The notes under the pieces are model-generated. The model did not search any database and was not told the origin of the DNA. It saw only the letters and a list, made by a program, of their open reading frames with translations. Shown piece after piece: positions 1-7,535 of a DNA stretch of 64,000 nucleotides. Both the position numbers and the translations under genes were made by a program. This DNA comes from JAYXXU01 sp049301135 (lineage in GTDB: Bacteria > Pseudomonadota > Gammaproteobacteria > Pseudomonadales > Moraxellaceae). Each line of letters opens with the position of its first letter. Position 1 is the first letter of the stretch. The stretch spans positions 5,343-69,342 of the forward strand of contig JBAQKP010000286.1 in assembly GCA_049301135.1 (NCBI GenBank), in the 5' to 3' direction.

Positions 1-374
1 TTTATCAGTTAAAGCACGGTTTGGTGCTGAACTGGCTGGTCGATACCGGCAGTTTAAAGATCATGCACATTGATTCGGCGGATTTTTTGGAAGCAGAGCT
101 GGCTGGTCAGCGTGCCGATGTGGTGTGTCTGTGCGCGATTGGCCGCAAATATCGCCCCAACTACGTCAAAGACGTGGTGCGACTGCTACAACCGGAATGG
201 ATCGTGCCGTGTCATTGGGATACGATGATCACTGCGTTAGAAGAAACGCCAGACTTACTGCCCGACGTCGATCTGATGGGCTTTATTGAAGAAATCAAGC
301 AAGCAGGCTGTGAGCCGGTACTCATGCCGATCTTGGGCAAAGTACACTTTCCGCATCAGTGTGATCATCGCTAG
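1..374 (+). CDS. MBL-fold metallo-hydrolase, C-terminal part (5' truncated by window edge)
   Basis: The reading frame is open to the left edge, so only the last ~124 residues are present and the N-terminal HxHxDH metal site is outside the window. The visible part resembles the end of a metallo-beta-lactamase-fold hydrolase of the UlaG-like type: a strand followed by HIDSADF, then ADVVCLCAIGRKYRP (a typical strand and loop), and the C-terminal VPCHWDT, whose histidine fits the last metal ligand of the fold. The substrate cannot be told. A convergent hemerythrin gene follows after a 55-bp gap. Confidence 0.7.
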   Translation, partial: YQLKHGLVLNWLVDTGSLKIMHIDSADFLEAELAGQRADVVCLCAIGRKYRPNYVKDVVRLLQPEWIVPCHWDTMITALEETPDLLPDVDLMGFIEEIKQAGCEPVLMPILGKVHFPHQCDHR

Positions 375-429
375 CAAGATCATCTAAACAGCCCAGATAC
401 AGCAGCGATCAGATGCCGGTTTAAACCGA

Positions 430-891
430 TTAACCGGCAGCCAGACGCTGTTTTTGCGCGGCAAGGTCTTTTAGATATTGCGGGGCAAGCTGCTGTTTTT
501 GCTGCTCTGTGAGGATTTTACCCGACATCTGAAAGAACTTATGCTCCTCTTCTTTGAGGTGGTGATGCACTTCGTCGGCCAGTTTTTTGGCATGTACCAA
601 CCACGCCGGACTCGACATCTCGGTCTGTTCCAGCGTTTCGACCAATTCATCTAGCTCGTGATGCTCGGCCAACGCATGCCGTGACAGATCAATGCCTGCA
701 TCCTCCATCATCAACGGAATATAAAAATAACGCTCTTCCGCTGTGGCATGTGCCGCCAGTTCGTGTTTAAGCTGTTGAAAAATTTGCATCCGCTCGTCAC
801 TCGCGCCTTGTGTTTGCACGAGCGCTGCGGCCAATTGGCGTTGTAAATCATGGCTTTCACGCAAGGCATCATAAATCGTCGTCATGTTCAT
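430..891 (-). CDS. hemerythrin domain-containing protein
   Basis: Protein of about 153 residues, nearly all helical. It carries the spaced His/Glu ligands of the hemerythrin HHE fold: an early ESHDLQ helix, HATAEERYFYIPLM, AEHHELDEL and VHHHLKEEEHKFF. Such proteins bind a di-iron centre and are linked to O2, NO or iron handling; the specific role here is unknown. I chose the ATG at 891 because the reading frame only reaches further upstream through a TTG with no ribosome site; a second ATG at 885 is equally possible. It is a single gene, convergent to the upstream hydrolase. Confidence 0.8.
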   Translation of the reverse strand: MNMTTIYDALRESHDLQRQLAAALVQTQGASDERMQIFQQLKHELAAHATAEERYFYIPLMMEDAGIDLSRHALAEHHELDELVETLEQTEMSSPAWLVHAKKLADEVHHHLKEEEHKFFQMSGKILTEQQKQQLAPQYLKDLAAQKQRLAAG

Positions 892-1433
892 CTGCTCAAT
901 CAAATCTGGCTGAATACGCCTTAGCTTGCCGAAGCACGATCCTGCGCACTATGCGAGTTTGTATGCGGTTGTGTGTCTCGGTTGTTGCGGCCTGAATGCG
1001 CGCCGAACGGATCAGCACGACAGCGATGACTGCGGTTTTATGGACGATGCCAGCCCATAAAACTGAACGCTTGTTTTTTGCAGTGCTGATAGGCTTGTCA
1101 TTTTTAATCTTTTGCCTAAACACTTGGTATTTAATGCCAATCAAAATCCAAGTAAAAAATCATAAACATCTAATAAATATATAAAATTAAATGAAAAATA
1201 AACACGATGTTTGGCCAATTGACCGCTAAAACTACCCGAGTTGAATCCGAACAATAGATCAAGATAGTATCTTGATTAATCTGATCTCATGGGAAAAGGC
1301 CGCTCTTCATCAGCAGTGCCGCTCCATTCCCGTGACAACCGCAAGCTTGCGCAATTGCGCCATCCAATCGCAGCATGTCTTTAGTGTCTGTGGTTAGACC
1401 TAGCCCGTCAATCGTTTATGTGAGGTATCCGTC
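892..1433. other. intergenic region, AT-rich, with promoter and operator
   Basis: There are 542 bases between the divergent hemerythrin and di-iron hydrolase genes. Short open frames here (for example 996-1184) have no ribosome site and no recognisable protein, and I do not call them. The stretch 1140-1210 is strongly AT-rich. The promoter and palindrome at 1241-1276 are the only clear signals. The roughly 150 bases between them and the next start codon form a long 5' leader in which I see nothing specific. Confidence 0.6.
1241..1276 (+). promoter_or_regulatory. promoter with overlapping perfect 19-bp palindromic operator
   Basis: TTGAAT (1241-1246) and TAGTAT (1265-1270) are separated by 18 bp and fit a sigma-70 promoter with a moderate -10. 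The -10 lies inside ATCAAGATAGTATCTTGAT (1258-1276), two perfect 9-bp arms around a central G. A protein bound there would block RNA polymerase, so a repressor of TetR or similar type is likely (inference). No regulator gene is adjacent in the window. The first gene downstream starts at 1434. Confidence 0.5.
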
Positions 1434-2405
1434 ATGATCGCGACCACCCTGAAAAAAGCCGCCTTCGGCAAGCTAGACATGCGTCAATACGCCAAGATTT
1501 CTGATTTTGCCAGCAAAGGCGCGATGCCCATTCGGCATTTTGATTTTAAGTTTGACGCACAGAGCTTCGATTCCAAGTTTTATATGAAAAAAGAATGGGC
1601 GACCGCCTATTTTATGGCGCTCTCCATATTCTTGACCTACGGTGAAGAATTGGTGATTGATACCGCGCGTTATCATCGTGATTTTATTCAAGACCCCATC
1701 TTGAAGCAACGCATCACTGCGCTGATCGGCCAAGAAGCACTGCACTCGAAGCTGCACAACGAATACAACGAAATCATGAAGCCACACAACTATCCGGTGA
1801 CGTTTTACCGGTTTTTGGCCGAAAAAGTATTTGAATACAGCTTCCTGAAGTTCCCACAGCCACTCAAACTGTCGATGATGGCGGGGATTGAGCATTTTAC
1901 CGCTGTGCTGGCCGAATACATGATGAAGCACGAGGATCATTTTTATTACTCAGACGACGAAAAAGCCCGTGCCTTGTGGATGTGGCATATGCTTGAAGAG
2001 TCTGAGCATAAAGACATTGCCTATGATGTCTACCAAGTGCTTTCTGGCAACTATGCGCTGCGGATTTCTGGTTTTGCCATCGCCTTTTTGACCATTATGG
2101 GTGGCGTGACTCTCGGTGCAGTGCTACTGCCTTTTCTCCAGAAACCCAGCAATCTGGTCAGCTTGAATTTTTGGAAAGAAGCCAAAACCAGCGCCAGCCT
2201 GTTGTTTGGTACTAAAAACGGCGTGTTTGGAAGCACGATGGGTCACATTGCGGATTATTTCCGCCCTGACTTTCATCCAAACGACCATGACACCACCGCT
2301 TACTTGGAATATTACAAAGCCAAGTTGCTGCATCCAGAAACCGGTGTACTCACGCCGTTCTTTGTTAAAGAGTTTACCCCGCCAGTACGCAAAGCTGCTG
2401 CTTAA
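1434..2405 (+). CDS. predicted di-iron metal-dependent hydrolase (COG3687/PF10118-like)
   Basis: 323 residues. It shows the ligand pattern of a ferritin-like di-iron protein: E71/E72, ExxH at 101-104 (QEALH), EH at 153-154 and EESEH at 189-192. This matches the family annotated as predicted metal-dependent hydrolase (PF10118). A hydrophobic stretch around 212-235 may be a membrane anchor. A TGAGG ribosome site lies 8 bases before the ATG. It is the first gene of an operon with an SDR and a flavin monooxygenase, a trio seen in Acinetobacter and in actinobacteria and linked to lipid or ketone/alkane oxidation. The substrate is unknown; 'hydrolase' is a family label, and an oxygenase role is equally plausible. 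Confidence 0.75.
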   Translation: MIATTLKKAAFGKLDMRQYAKISDFASKGAMPIRHFDFKFDAQSFDSKFYMKKEWATAYFMALSIFLTYGEELVIDTARYHRDFIQDPILKQRITALIGQEALHSKLHNEYNEIMKPHNYPVTFYRFLAEKVFEYSFLKFPQPLKLSMMAGIEHFTAVLAEYMMKHEDHFYYSDDEKARALWMWHMLEESEHKDIAYDVYQVLSGNYALRISGFAIAFLTIMGGVTLGAVLLPFLQKPSNLVSLNFWKEAKTSASLLFGTKNGVFGSTMGHIADYFRPDFHPNDHDTTAYLEYYKAKLLHPETGVLTPFFVKEFTPPVRKAAA

Positions 2406-2416
2406 GCCACTCCACT

Positions 2417-2439
2417 CGCCAGCGCACTGCGCGCTGGCG
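2417..2439 (+). other. strong intercistronic hairpin
   Basis: CGCCAGCGC, five loop bases, then GCGCTGGCG: a perfect 9-bp GC-rich stem between the hydrolase stop (2405) and the SDR start (2471). No T-run follows, so it is unlikely to be a full terminator. A role in mRNA processing, stability or partial attenuation is more likely. Confidence 0.5.
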
Positions 2440-2470
2440 TCAGTCAACCATTCTGTTGTTGGATTGAATC

Positions 2471-3301
2471 ATGGGTTTATTTGCAAAAAAAGTTAAGCCA
2501 AGCCAGCACGCATATGCCGTGGTAACAGGTGCAGGCAGCGGTATTGGCCGTAGCTTTGCGTTGGAACTGGGCAAGCGTGGCGGGACTGTGGTCTGCGCGG
2601 ACATCAATCTTGCCGCAGCCGAAGAAACCGTCAGCCTGTTGGCACAACAAGGCGCAAAAAGTTTTGCAGTGACCTGTGATGTCGGTGATGCAGCGCAAGT
2701 CCAACAACTGGCGGATAGTGCCGAACAACTGATGCAGCATCCGGTGACCTTGGTAATCAATAACGCTGGGGTGGGCTTAGGCGGGAAGTTTGATGAAACC
2801 TCACTGGCCGACTGGCAATGGGTCACCCACGTCAATCTGTGGGGCGTGATTCATGGCTGTCATTATTTTGTGCCCAAATTTAAGCAACTCGGCTATGGCG
2901 CGATTATTAACGTGGCCTCAGCAGCGTCTTATACCGCAGCACCTGAGATGACCGCGTATAACGTGACCAAATCTGGCGTACTGGCATTGTCCGAAACACT
3001 CGCGGCTGAACTGAAAAAATCCAAGATCAGCGTGAATGTGCTGTGCCCAACACTCGTACCGACCAACATCATCAAAAATGGCCGCATTCCCAGCCGCTAC
3101 TCCGGTCTGGCTGATCATGCGTTGATGAATTTTGCCATGACCACCAGCGATTCGGTCGCACAACTGACCCTTAATCGCCTTGATCAAGGCAAGCTGTATA
3201 CCATTCCGCAACTCGATGCCAAACTGTTCTGGCTACTAAAACGTATGTCGCCGACGCTGTACAACACGTTCTTGGGGTTGTCGTACCGACTGGTCAAATA
3301 G
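2471..3301 (+). CDS. SDR family NAD(P)-dependent oxidoreductase
   Basis: 276 residues, a classical short-chain dehydrogenase/reductase. The cofactor motif TGAGSGIG is at about residues 20-27, a D (CADIN) ends the second strand and suggests NAD preference, NNAG is near 96, the catalytic Ser is in VASAAS and the catalytic pair is in YNVTK. It would interconvert an alcohol and a ketone, fitting a pathway that hands a ketone to the downstream monooxygenase. It sits between the di-iron hydrolase and the monooxygenase on the same strand with short gaps, so all three are probably co-transcribed. Confidence 0.85.
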   Translation: MGLFAKKVKPSQHAYAVVTGAGSGIGRSFALELGKRGGTVVCADINLAAAEETVSLLAQQGAKSFAVTCDVGDAAQVQQLADSAEQLMQHPVTLVINNAGVGLGGKFDETSLADWQWVTHVNLWGVIHGCHYFVPKFKQLGYGAIINVASAASYTAAPEMTAYNVTKSGVLALSETLAAELKKSKISVNVLCPTLVPTNIIKNGRIPSRYSGLADHALMNFAMTTSDSVAQLTLNRLDQGKLYTIPQLDAKLFWLLKRMSPTLYNTFLGLSYRLVK

Positions 3302-3348
3302 TCGTAACACACGAACGAACAGGCATTTTTTGAATTTTGAGGTTTAAC

Positions 3349-4854
3349 ATGACTCAACACGCGCATATCTATGACAGTTTTATCGTCGGTGCTGGTATTT
3401 CGGGAATCTTGGCGGCGATTCGCCTGAAAAAAATCGGCTACGATAATTTTAAAATCATCGAAAAAGCCAGCCGTGTCGGTGGCACATGGCGTGAAAACAC
3501 CTACCCTGGCTGTGGTTGTGATGTGCCGTCGGCGCTGTACTCGTATTCGTTTGCGCCAAGTGCCAAATGGAGTCATCTGTTTGCTCGGCAGCCTGAGATT
3601 TTGAGCTATCTGGAAGAAGTCAGCGAAAACTTCGACGTGAAGCCATTGATTCAATTTGATACCACACTAGAGAATGCGCAGTGGGATAACCAGCGTAATC
3701 TGTGGGTCATCGACACCAATCAAGGTCAATACCTGTCCAAAACTGTGGTATTTGCCACAGGGCCGATCACCGAGCCACAAATGCCGAAGCTTGAGGGTAT
3801 CGACAGCTTTACCGGCGAGATGTTCCATTCGGCCAAGTGGAATCATGACTACGACCTGACCGGCAAGCGGATTGCAGTGGTCGGTACCGGTGCATCTGCG
3901 ATTCAATTTGTGCCACAGATTCAACCCAAAGCCAAACAACTGTATGTATTCCAGCGCACCGCGCCGTGGGTACTGCCAAAACCTGATGTCGAACTCGGTG
4001 ATTTTGGTAAATCAGTCATCGCCAAATACCCGCTGATTCAAGCTGGTTGGCGTAAAAGTGTTGCCAACTCGCTGAACGCGATTAACTTTGGGCTGCGTAA
4101 CCCCAATGCATTGAAGCCAGTGAACGCGCTGGGCAAACAACTGCTGAAGCTCCAGATTAAAGATCCGGTATTGCGCAAAAACGTCACGCCGAATTTCTTG
4201 GTCGGTTGTAAGCGGATTCTGTTTGCCAACAACTACTACCCTGCGCTACAAGCCTCGAATACCAGTTTGATTCCGCACGGTTTGGTCAAAGTAGAAGGCA
4301 ATACCGTGATCGCAGCCAATGGCGAACGGCATGAGGTCGATGTGATTATTTGGGGCACCGGCTTTGAAGTGTCACATCCGCCTATCGGTAAAAAAGTCTT
4401 TAACAGCAAAGGTCAACGCCTGTCTGATCTGTGGAAAGACACTTCACCAGAAGCTTACCTCGGCACCAGCATGCAAGATGTGCCGAATGCATTCTTGGTA
4501 CTCGGGCCAAACGTGCTGGTATATGACTCCTTTATTGGTTTGGCCGAAGCACAACTCGACTATATCGTCGATGGCCTACAAAAAATCAAAGCACAAGAGA
4601 TTGCCGCACTGACCATCAAGCCGACTGTGCTGCGTAAACACAATGAACGGGTGCAAAAACACCTGAAAACCACTGTGTTTAACAGTGGCGGCTGTAAGAG
4701 CTATTATCTTGATGCCAATGGCCGTAACTTTGCAGCGTGGCCGTGGTCGCTTGATGCACTGAGAAAGCGTCTGGTGCAACTCGATTTGCAAGACTACGAC
4801 GTGAGCTATGCCGCGACCGCCAGTACCGCGACAAGTGAGACCGTTGCCGCGTAA
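3349..4854 (+). CDS. FAD/NADPH-dependent monooxygenase, Baeyer-Villiger type
   Basis: 501 residues. The N-terminal FAD motif GAGISG is at 14-19, followed by GGTWREN and YPGCGCDVPS as in class B flavoprotein monooxygenases. F154-x-G156-xxx-H160-xxx-W164 matches the Baeyer-Villiger fingerprint FxGxxxHxxxW, although the residue after W is N rather than P or D. The NADPH motif GTGASA follows at 179-184. It would insert one O atom into a ketone to give an ester. I start at the ATG at 3349, which has TTGAGG just upstream; the frame also extends to a TTG at 3337. Last gene of the operon; a hairpin follows at 4876. Confidence 0.85.
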   Translation: MTQHAHIYDSFIVGAGISGILAAIRLKKIGYDNFKIIEKASRVGGTWRENTYPGCGCDVPSALYSYSFAPSAKWSHLFARQPEILSYLEEVSENFDVKPLIQFDTTLENAQWDNQRNLWVIDTNQGQYLSKTVVFATGPITEPQMPKLEGIDSFTGEMFHSAKWNHDYDLTGKRIAVVGTGASAIQFVPQIQPKAKQLYVFQRTAPWVLPKPDVELGDFGKSVIAKYPLIQAGWRKSVANSLNAINFGLRNPNALKPVNALGKQLLKLQIKDPVLRKNVTPNFLVGCKRILFANNYYPALQASNTSLIPHGLVKVEGNTVIAANGERHEVDVIIWGTGFEVSHPPIGKKVFNSKGQRLSDLWKDTSPEAYLGTSMQDVPNAFLVLGPNVLVYDSFIGLAEAQLDYIVDGLQKIKAQEIAALTIKPTVLRKHNERVQKHLKTTVFNSGGCKSYYLDANGRNFAAWPWSLDALRKRLVQLDLQDYDVSYAATASTATSETVAA

Positions 4855-4875
4855 AGCAGCAACCTTAATCAACAT

Positions 4876-4910
4876 CACAACAGCGGGCGTAAGGCTCGCT
4901 GTTGTGCTTT
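4876..4910 (+). terminator. terminator hairpin between convergent monooxygenase and diguanylate cyclase genes
   Basis: CACAACAGCG pairs perfectly with CGCTGTTGTG (10 bp, loop of 11), followed by CTTT on the plus strand. It lies in the 74-bp gap between two convergent genes. The T-run is short, so strength is uncertain. Confidence 0.6.
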
Positions 4911-4928
4911 AGTCGCTACCATTTGTCG

Positions 4929-5807
4929 CTACGCAGTTGCCGTGACCACCGGCTGCTGAATAATCTTAATGTTATTTTTACCGCTCTTTTTAACCTCGTA
5001 CATCAAGTCATCGACCAGCTTTAGCATCGGCTCAATCGTCAGATATGGCCGCGCGAACACCATCGCACCGATACTCAGCGTAACCGGCCAGCCCTTCAGG
5101 CGCATTTGCGTTTCAACAGCGCTGCGAATCCGCTGGAGCACGCTGCTTGAATCTTCGAACTGAGCATCGAGCAAGACCAGCGCAAACTCATCGCCACCTA
5201 AGCGAGCCAGCAGGTCCTGTGCGCGAATCTCCGCTTGGATCGCACTAGAAATCACAATCAACACCTGATCACCCACCCCATGCCCAAACGAATCGTTCAC
5301 TTGCTTAAAGTGATCTAGATCAATATAGGCCAGTGTCATGGTGACGGGCTTGCGATCGGCTTGATGCAGCAGTTGTTGTGTGTATTGTTCAAAATAACGC
5401 CAATTGGCAACTTTGGTCAGCGCATCGTGTAAGGCATTTTTTTCAATGGTTTGAATCGTCAGCAACAACTGACTGAGCAACATGCTGTGAAATATAAAAT
5501 AAATCAGCCGAACCAAGGTATTCCAAACCGGCACATACCAACTGCTATACACCAAGCCAGATGCGATATCGGCGGCAATCCAAACCAAAGCACAAATCAC
5601 TGAAAACACAAAGGCCAAGCGGCGACCGGACAGAAAAACCGCCAAGGTAATCGGGATAAGATAAAACACCGAAAAAGAAATCTCGCTGCTGATCATAAAA
5701 TCCAGACAGCCTAAACTCGCCGTCACCAGCGTCACGATCAAAGTTGCGCCACCAAGATTGATGGGATGATCTTTAAGTCGCTGCCACAACGCAGTTAATG
5801 TGTTCAT
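4929..5807 (-). CDS. membrane-bound diguanylate cyclase (GGDEF)
   Basis: 292 residues from the ATG at 5807, which has a strong AGGAGG eight or so bases upstream. The first ~120 residues are hydrophobic with about four to five membrane spans; the rest is a GGDEF domain. The active-site loop is intact (GGDEF) and an RxxD inhibitory site (RAQD) lies exactly five residues before it, so it should make cyclic di-GMP and be product-inhibited. The start lies 28 bases after the recD stop on the same strand, so it may be transcribed with recCBD. No sensory domain other than the membrane region is visible. Confidence 0.85.
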   Translation of the reverse strand: MNTLTALWQRLKDHPINLGGATLIVTLVTASLGCLDFMISSEISFSVFYLIPITLAVFLSGRRLAFVFSVICALVWIAADIASGLVYSSWYVPVWNTLVRLIYFIFHSMLLSQLLLTIQTIEKNALHDALTKVANWRYFEQYTQQLLHQADRKPVTMTLAYIDLDHFKQVNDSFGHGVGDQVLIVISSAIQAEIRAQDLLARLGGDEFALVLLDAQFEDSSSVLQRIRSAVETQMRLKGWPVTLSIGAMVFARPYLTIEPMLKLVDDLMYEVKKSGKNNIKIIQQPVVTATA

Positions 5808-5834
5808 GCCGACCTCCTTGCTCTGTATGCGCAA

Positions 5835-7535
5835 TCACCCCAGCACCACGGCCAACTGCTCCCCCAGTCCAGTCTGTCGCAGTGTACGACGCGACACCGC
5901 ATAACGTAGCACTTCCCGATCAGCCCACACATCAATCTGCTGTTTGGCACGCGTAATCGCGGTATACACCAGCTCACGACTCAATAATGCACCCGCGTTA
6001 TGATCAAGCAGCATCGCCACTCGCAAAAACTCCGAGCCTTGCGACTTGTGAATGGTTAAAGCGAATGCCGTTTCCAACTGCTCTAGCGCGATGCGCGTCA
6101 CCGCAATCGGCTCGGGCAAATGACTAAAATGCAACTGCCAGCGGCCTTGCTCATCGGCCAAACACAAACCAATATCGCCGTTGGACAGACGCAAGCCATA
6201 ATCATTACGCGTTACCAGCACTGGCCGACCGTGATACCACTCTTGTTGTCGTGATTTACGAATACCCAGCGCCAACTGCAAGCGGCTACTCATCGCCCGA
6301 TTGACCTGCTGTGTGCCAAACACGCCCGAACGCTGCGCACACAAAATCCGATATTGCTCAAAACACGCAAACAAGTCGGCCACCGGCGCACGCTGCTGTA
6401 ATGCCTCAACATACACCGCAAAACCCTGCCACAACTGGCTATAGCTGGCTTCTGGCTGCGCCACATCCGGCAGATGATGTTGCACCTGTCCAGTATTTAG
6501 CGTACTTGCGGCCAGCGCTTGCCCAATCGCCATTCGATCATTTTGCAAGACCGCAGCAGCCAAGCGGCCAATACCCTGCTGCGCGTCAAAACGGCGACTT
6601 TCTTGTAACTCGATTCGATACGCCACAAGCTGGGCGGCTTCACTGAGGTCAGCCAACACCGCCCCCGCATCCACCGCAGCCAACTGATTGGCATCGCCCA
6701 AAATAATCAACCGAGTCCCCGCGCCAATCGCTGCAAACAACTGACTGGCCAGCGCCAAATCCAGCATTGAGCCTTCATCAATCACAATCAAATCAAACGG
6801 CAACAGATTTTTGGCGTGATAGCGTGGTGCAGCCCCACCCAAGCCGAGCAAACGATGCACCGTCTGCGCGGTTTGCATATTGCCCATCGCAATCCCCGCT
6901 TGGCTAAACTCTGCCGATAACACCGCCTGCATACGCTGTGCCGCTTTACCGGTCGGTGCAGCAAGAGCAATCCGCAGCTCCGGCTGTGCCGCTTGTAAGG
7001 CACGCACAATCCGTACCAGCGTAAAGGTCTTACCCGTGCCGGGCCCACCGGTAATGATGCTGAATGGCTGCCGCGCCGCCAGCTCAATCGCGGCGCGTTG
7101 CAGTGCATTGGCGGGATCATCGGGCATCAGGCTGACCTGAACCGCCGGTTGTGGCGCGAGCAGCTTGGCCAGTTGCCGCGCCAGTGCGTACTCCTCGTGC
7201 CATTGCCGCCAAAAATACAAACGCTGCCCGTCATACACCAGTGGTGCAGGTTTTCGATCCGCATCGACCGCAGACACTACCAACGGATGCGCCAAGGCTG
7301 CGCTGATCGCCAGACTATTCTGAACCAACATCAAACAGGTATCGCCCTGCGCCAACGCATCGCCCAAGCCCAAGATCCAACTGTGCAACGTGCTATACAC
7401 CTGTGACGCCGTATCGGGATGCAAGGCCAGCAGTTGTGTGGCCAACACCTCAATCCACCGCAGTTCAGCGTCACTCTGTCCAGTGCTGGCGGCGGCTTGA
7501 TCAGATATTTTTTGTGGTGCGCTGATCTCAACCAT
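5835..7535 (-). CDS. recD: exodeoxyribonuclease V subunit alpha, RecD
   Basis: 566 residues, slightly shorter than E. coli RecD. It has Walker A GGPGTGKT at 163-170, a DEGSMLD Walker-B-like motif near 250 and the superfamily 1 motif TIHKSQGSEF near the C-terminus. It is the fast 5'-3' helicase motor of RecBCD, which processes double-strand breaks and degrades foreign linear DNA. The ATG at 7535 has GGAG upstream and overlaps the recB stop by 8 bases, which indicates translational coupling. Some loci name this type RecD in a recC-recB-recD order, as here. Confidence 0.93.
   Translation of the reverse strand: MVEISAPQKISDQAAASTGQSDAELRWIEVLATQLLALHPDTASQVYSTLHSWILGLGDALAQGDTCLMLVQNSLAISAALAHPLVVSAVDADRKPAPLVYDGQRLYFWRQWHEEYALARQLAKLLAPQPAVQVSLMPDDPANALQRAAIELAARQPFSIITGGPGTGKTFTLVRIVRALQAAQPELRIALAAPTGKAAQRMQAVLSAEFSQAGIAMGNMQTAQTVHRLLGLGGAAPRYHAKNLLPFDLIVIDEGSMLDLALASQLFAAIGAGTRLIILGDANQLAAVDAGAVLADLSEAAQLVAYRIELQESRRFDAQQGIGRLAAAVLQNDRMAIGQALAASTLNTGQVQHHLPDVAQPEASYSQLWQGFAVYVEALQQRAPVADLFACFEQYRILCAQRSGVFGTQQVNRAMSSRLQLALGIRKSRQQEWYHGRPVLVTRNDYGLRLSNGDIGLCLADEQGRWQLHFSHLPEPIAVTRIALEQLETAFALTIHKSQGSEFLRVAMLLDHNAGALLSRELVYTAITRAKQQIDVWADREVLRYAVSRRTLRQTGLGEQLAVVLG

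Noticed and set aside
996..1184. Small open frame in the long gap before the hydrolase operon
   Set aside because: No ribosome site, composition typical of AT-rich non-coding DNA, and no known motif.
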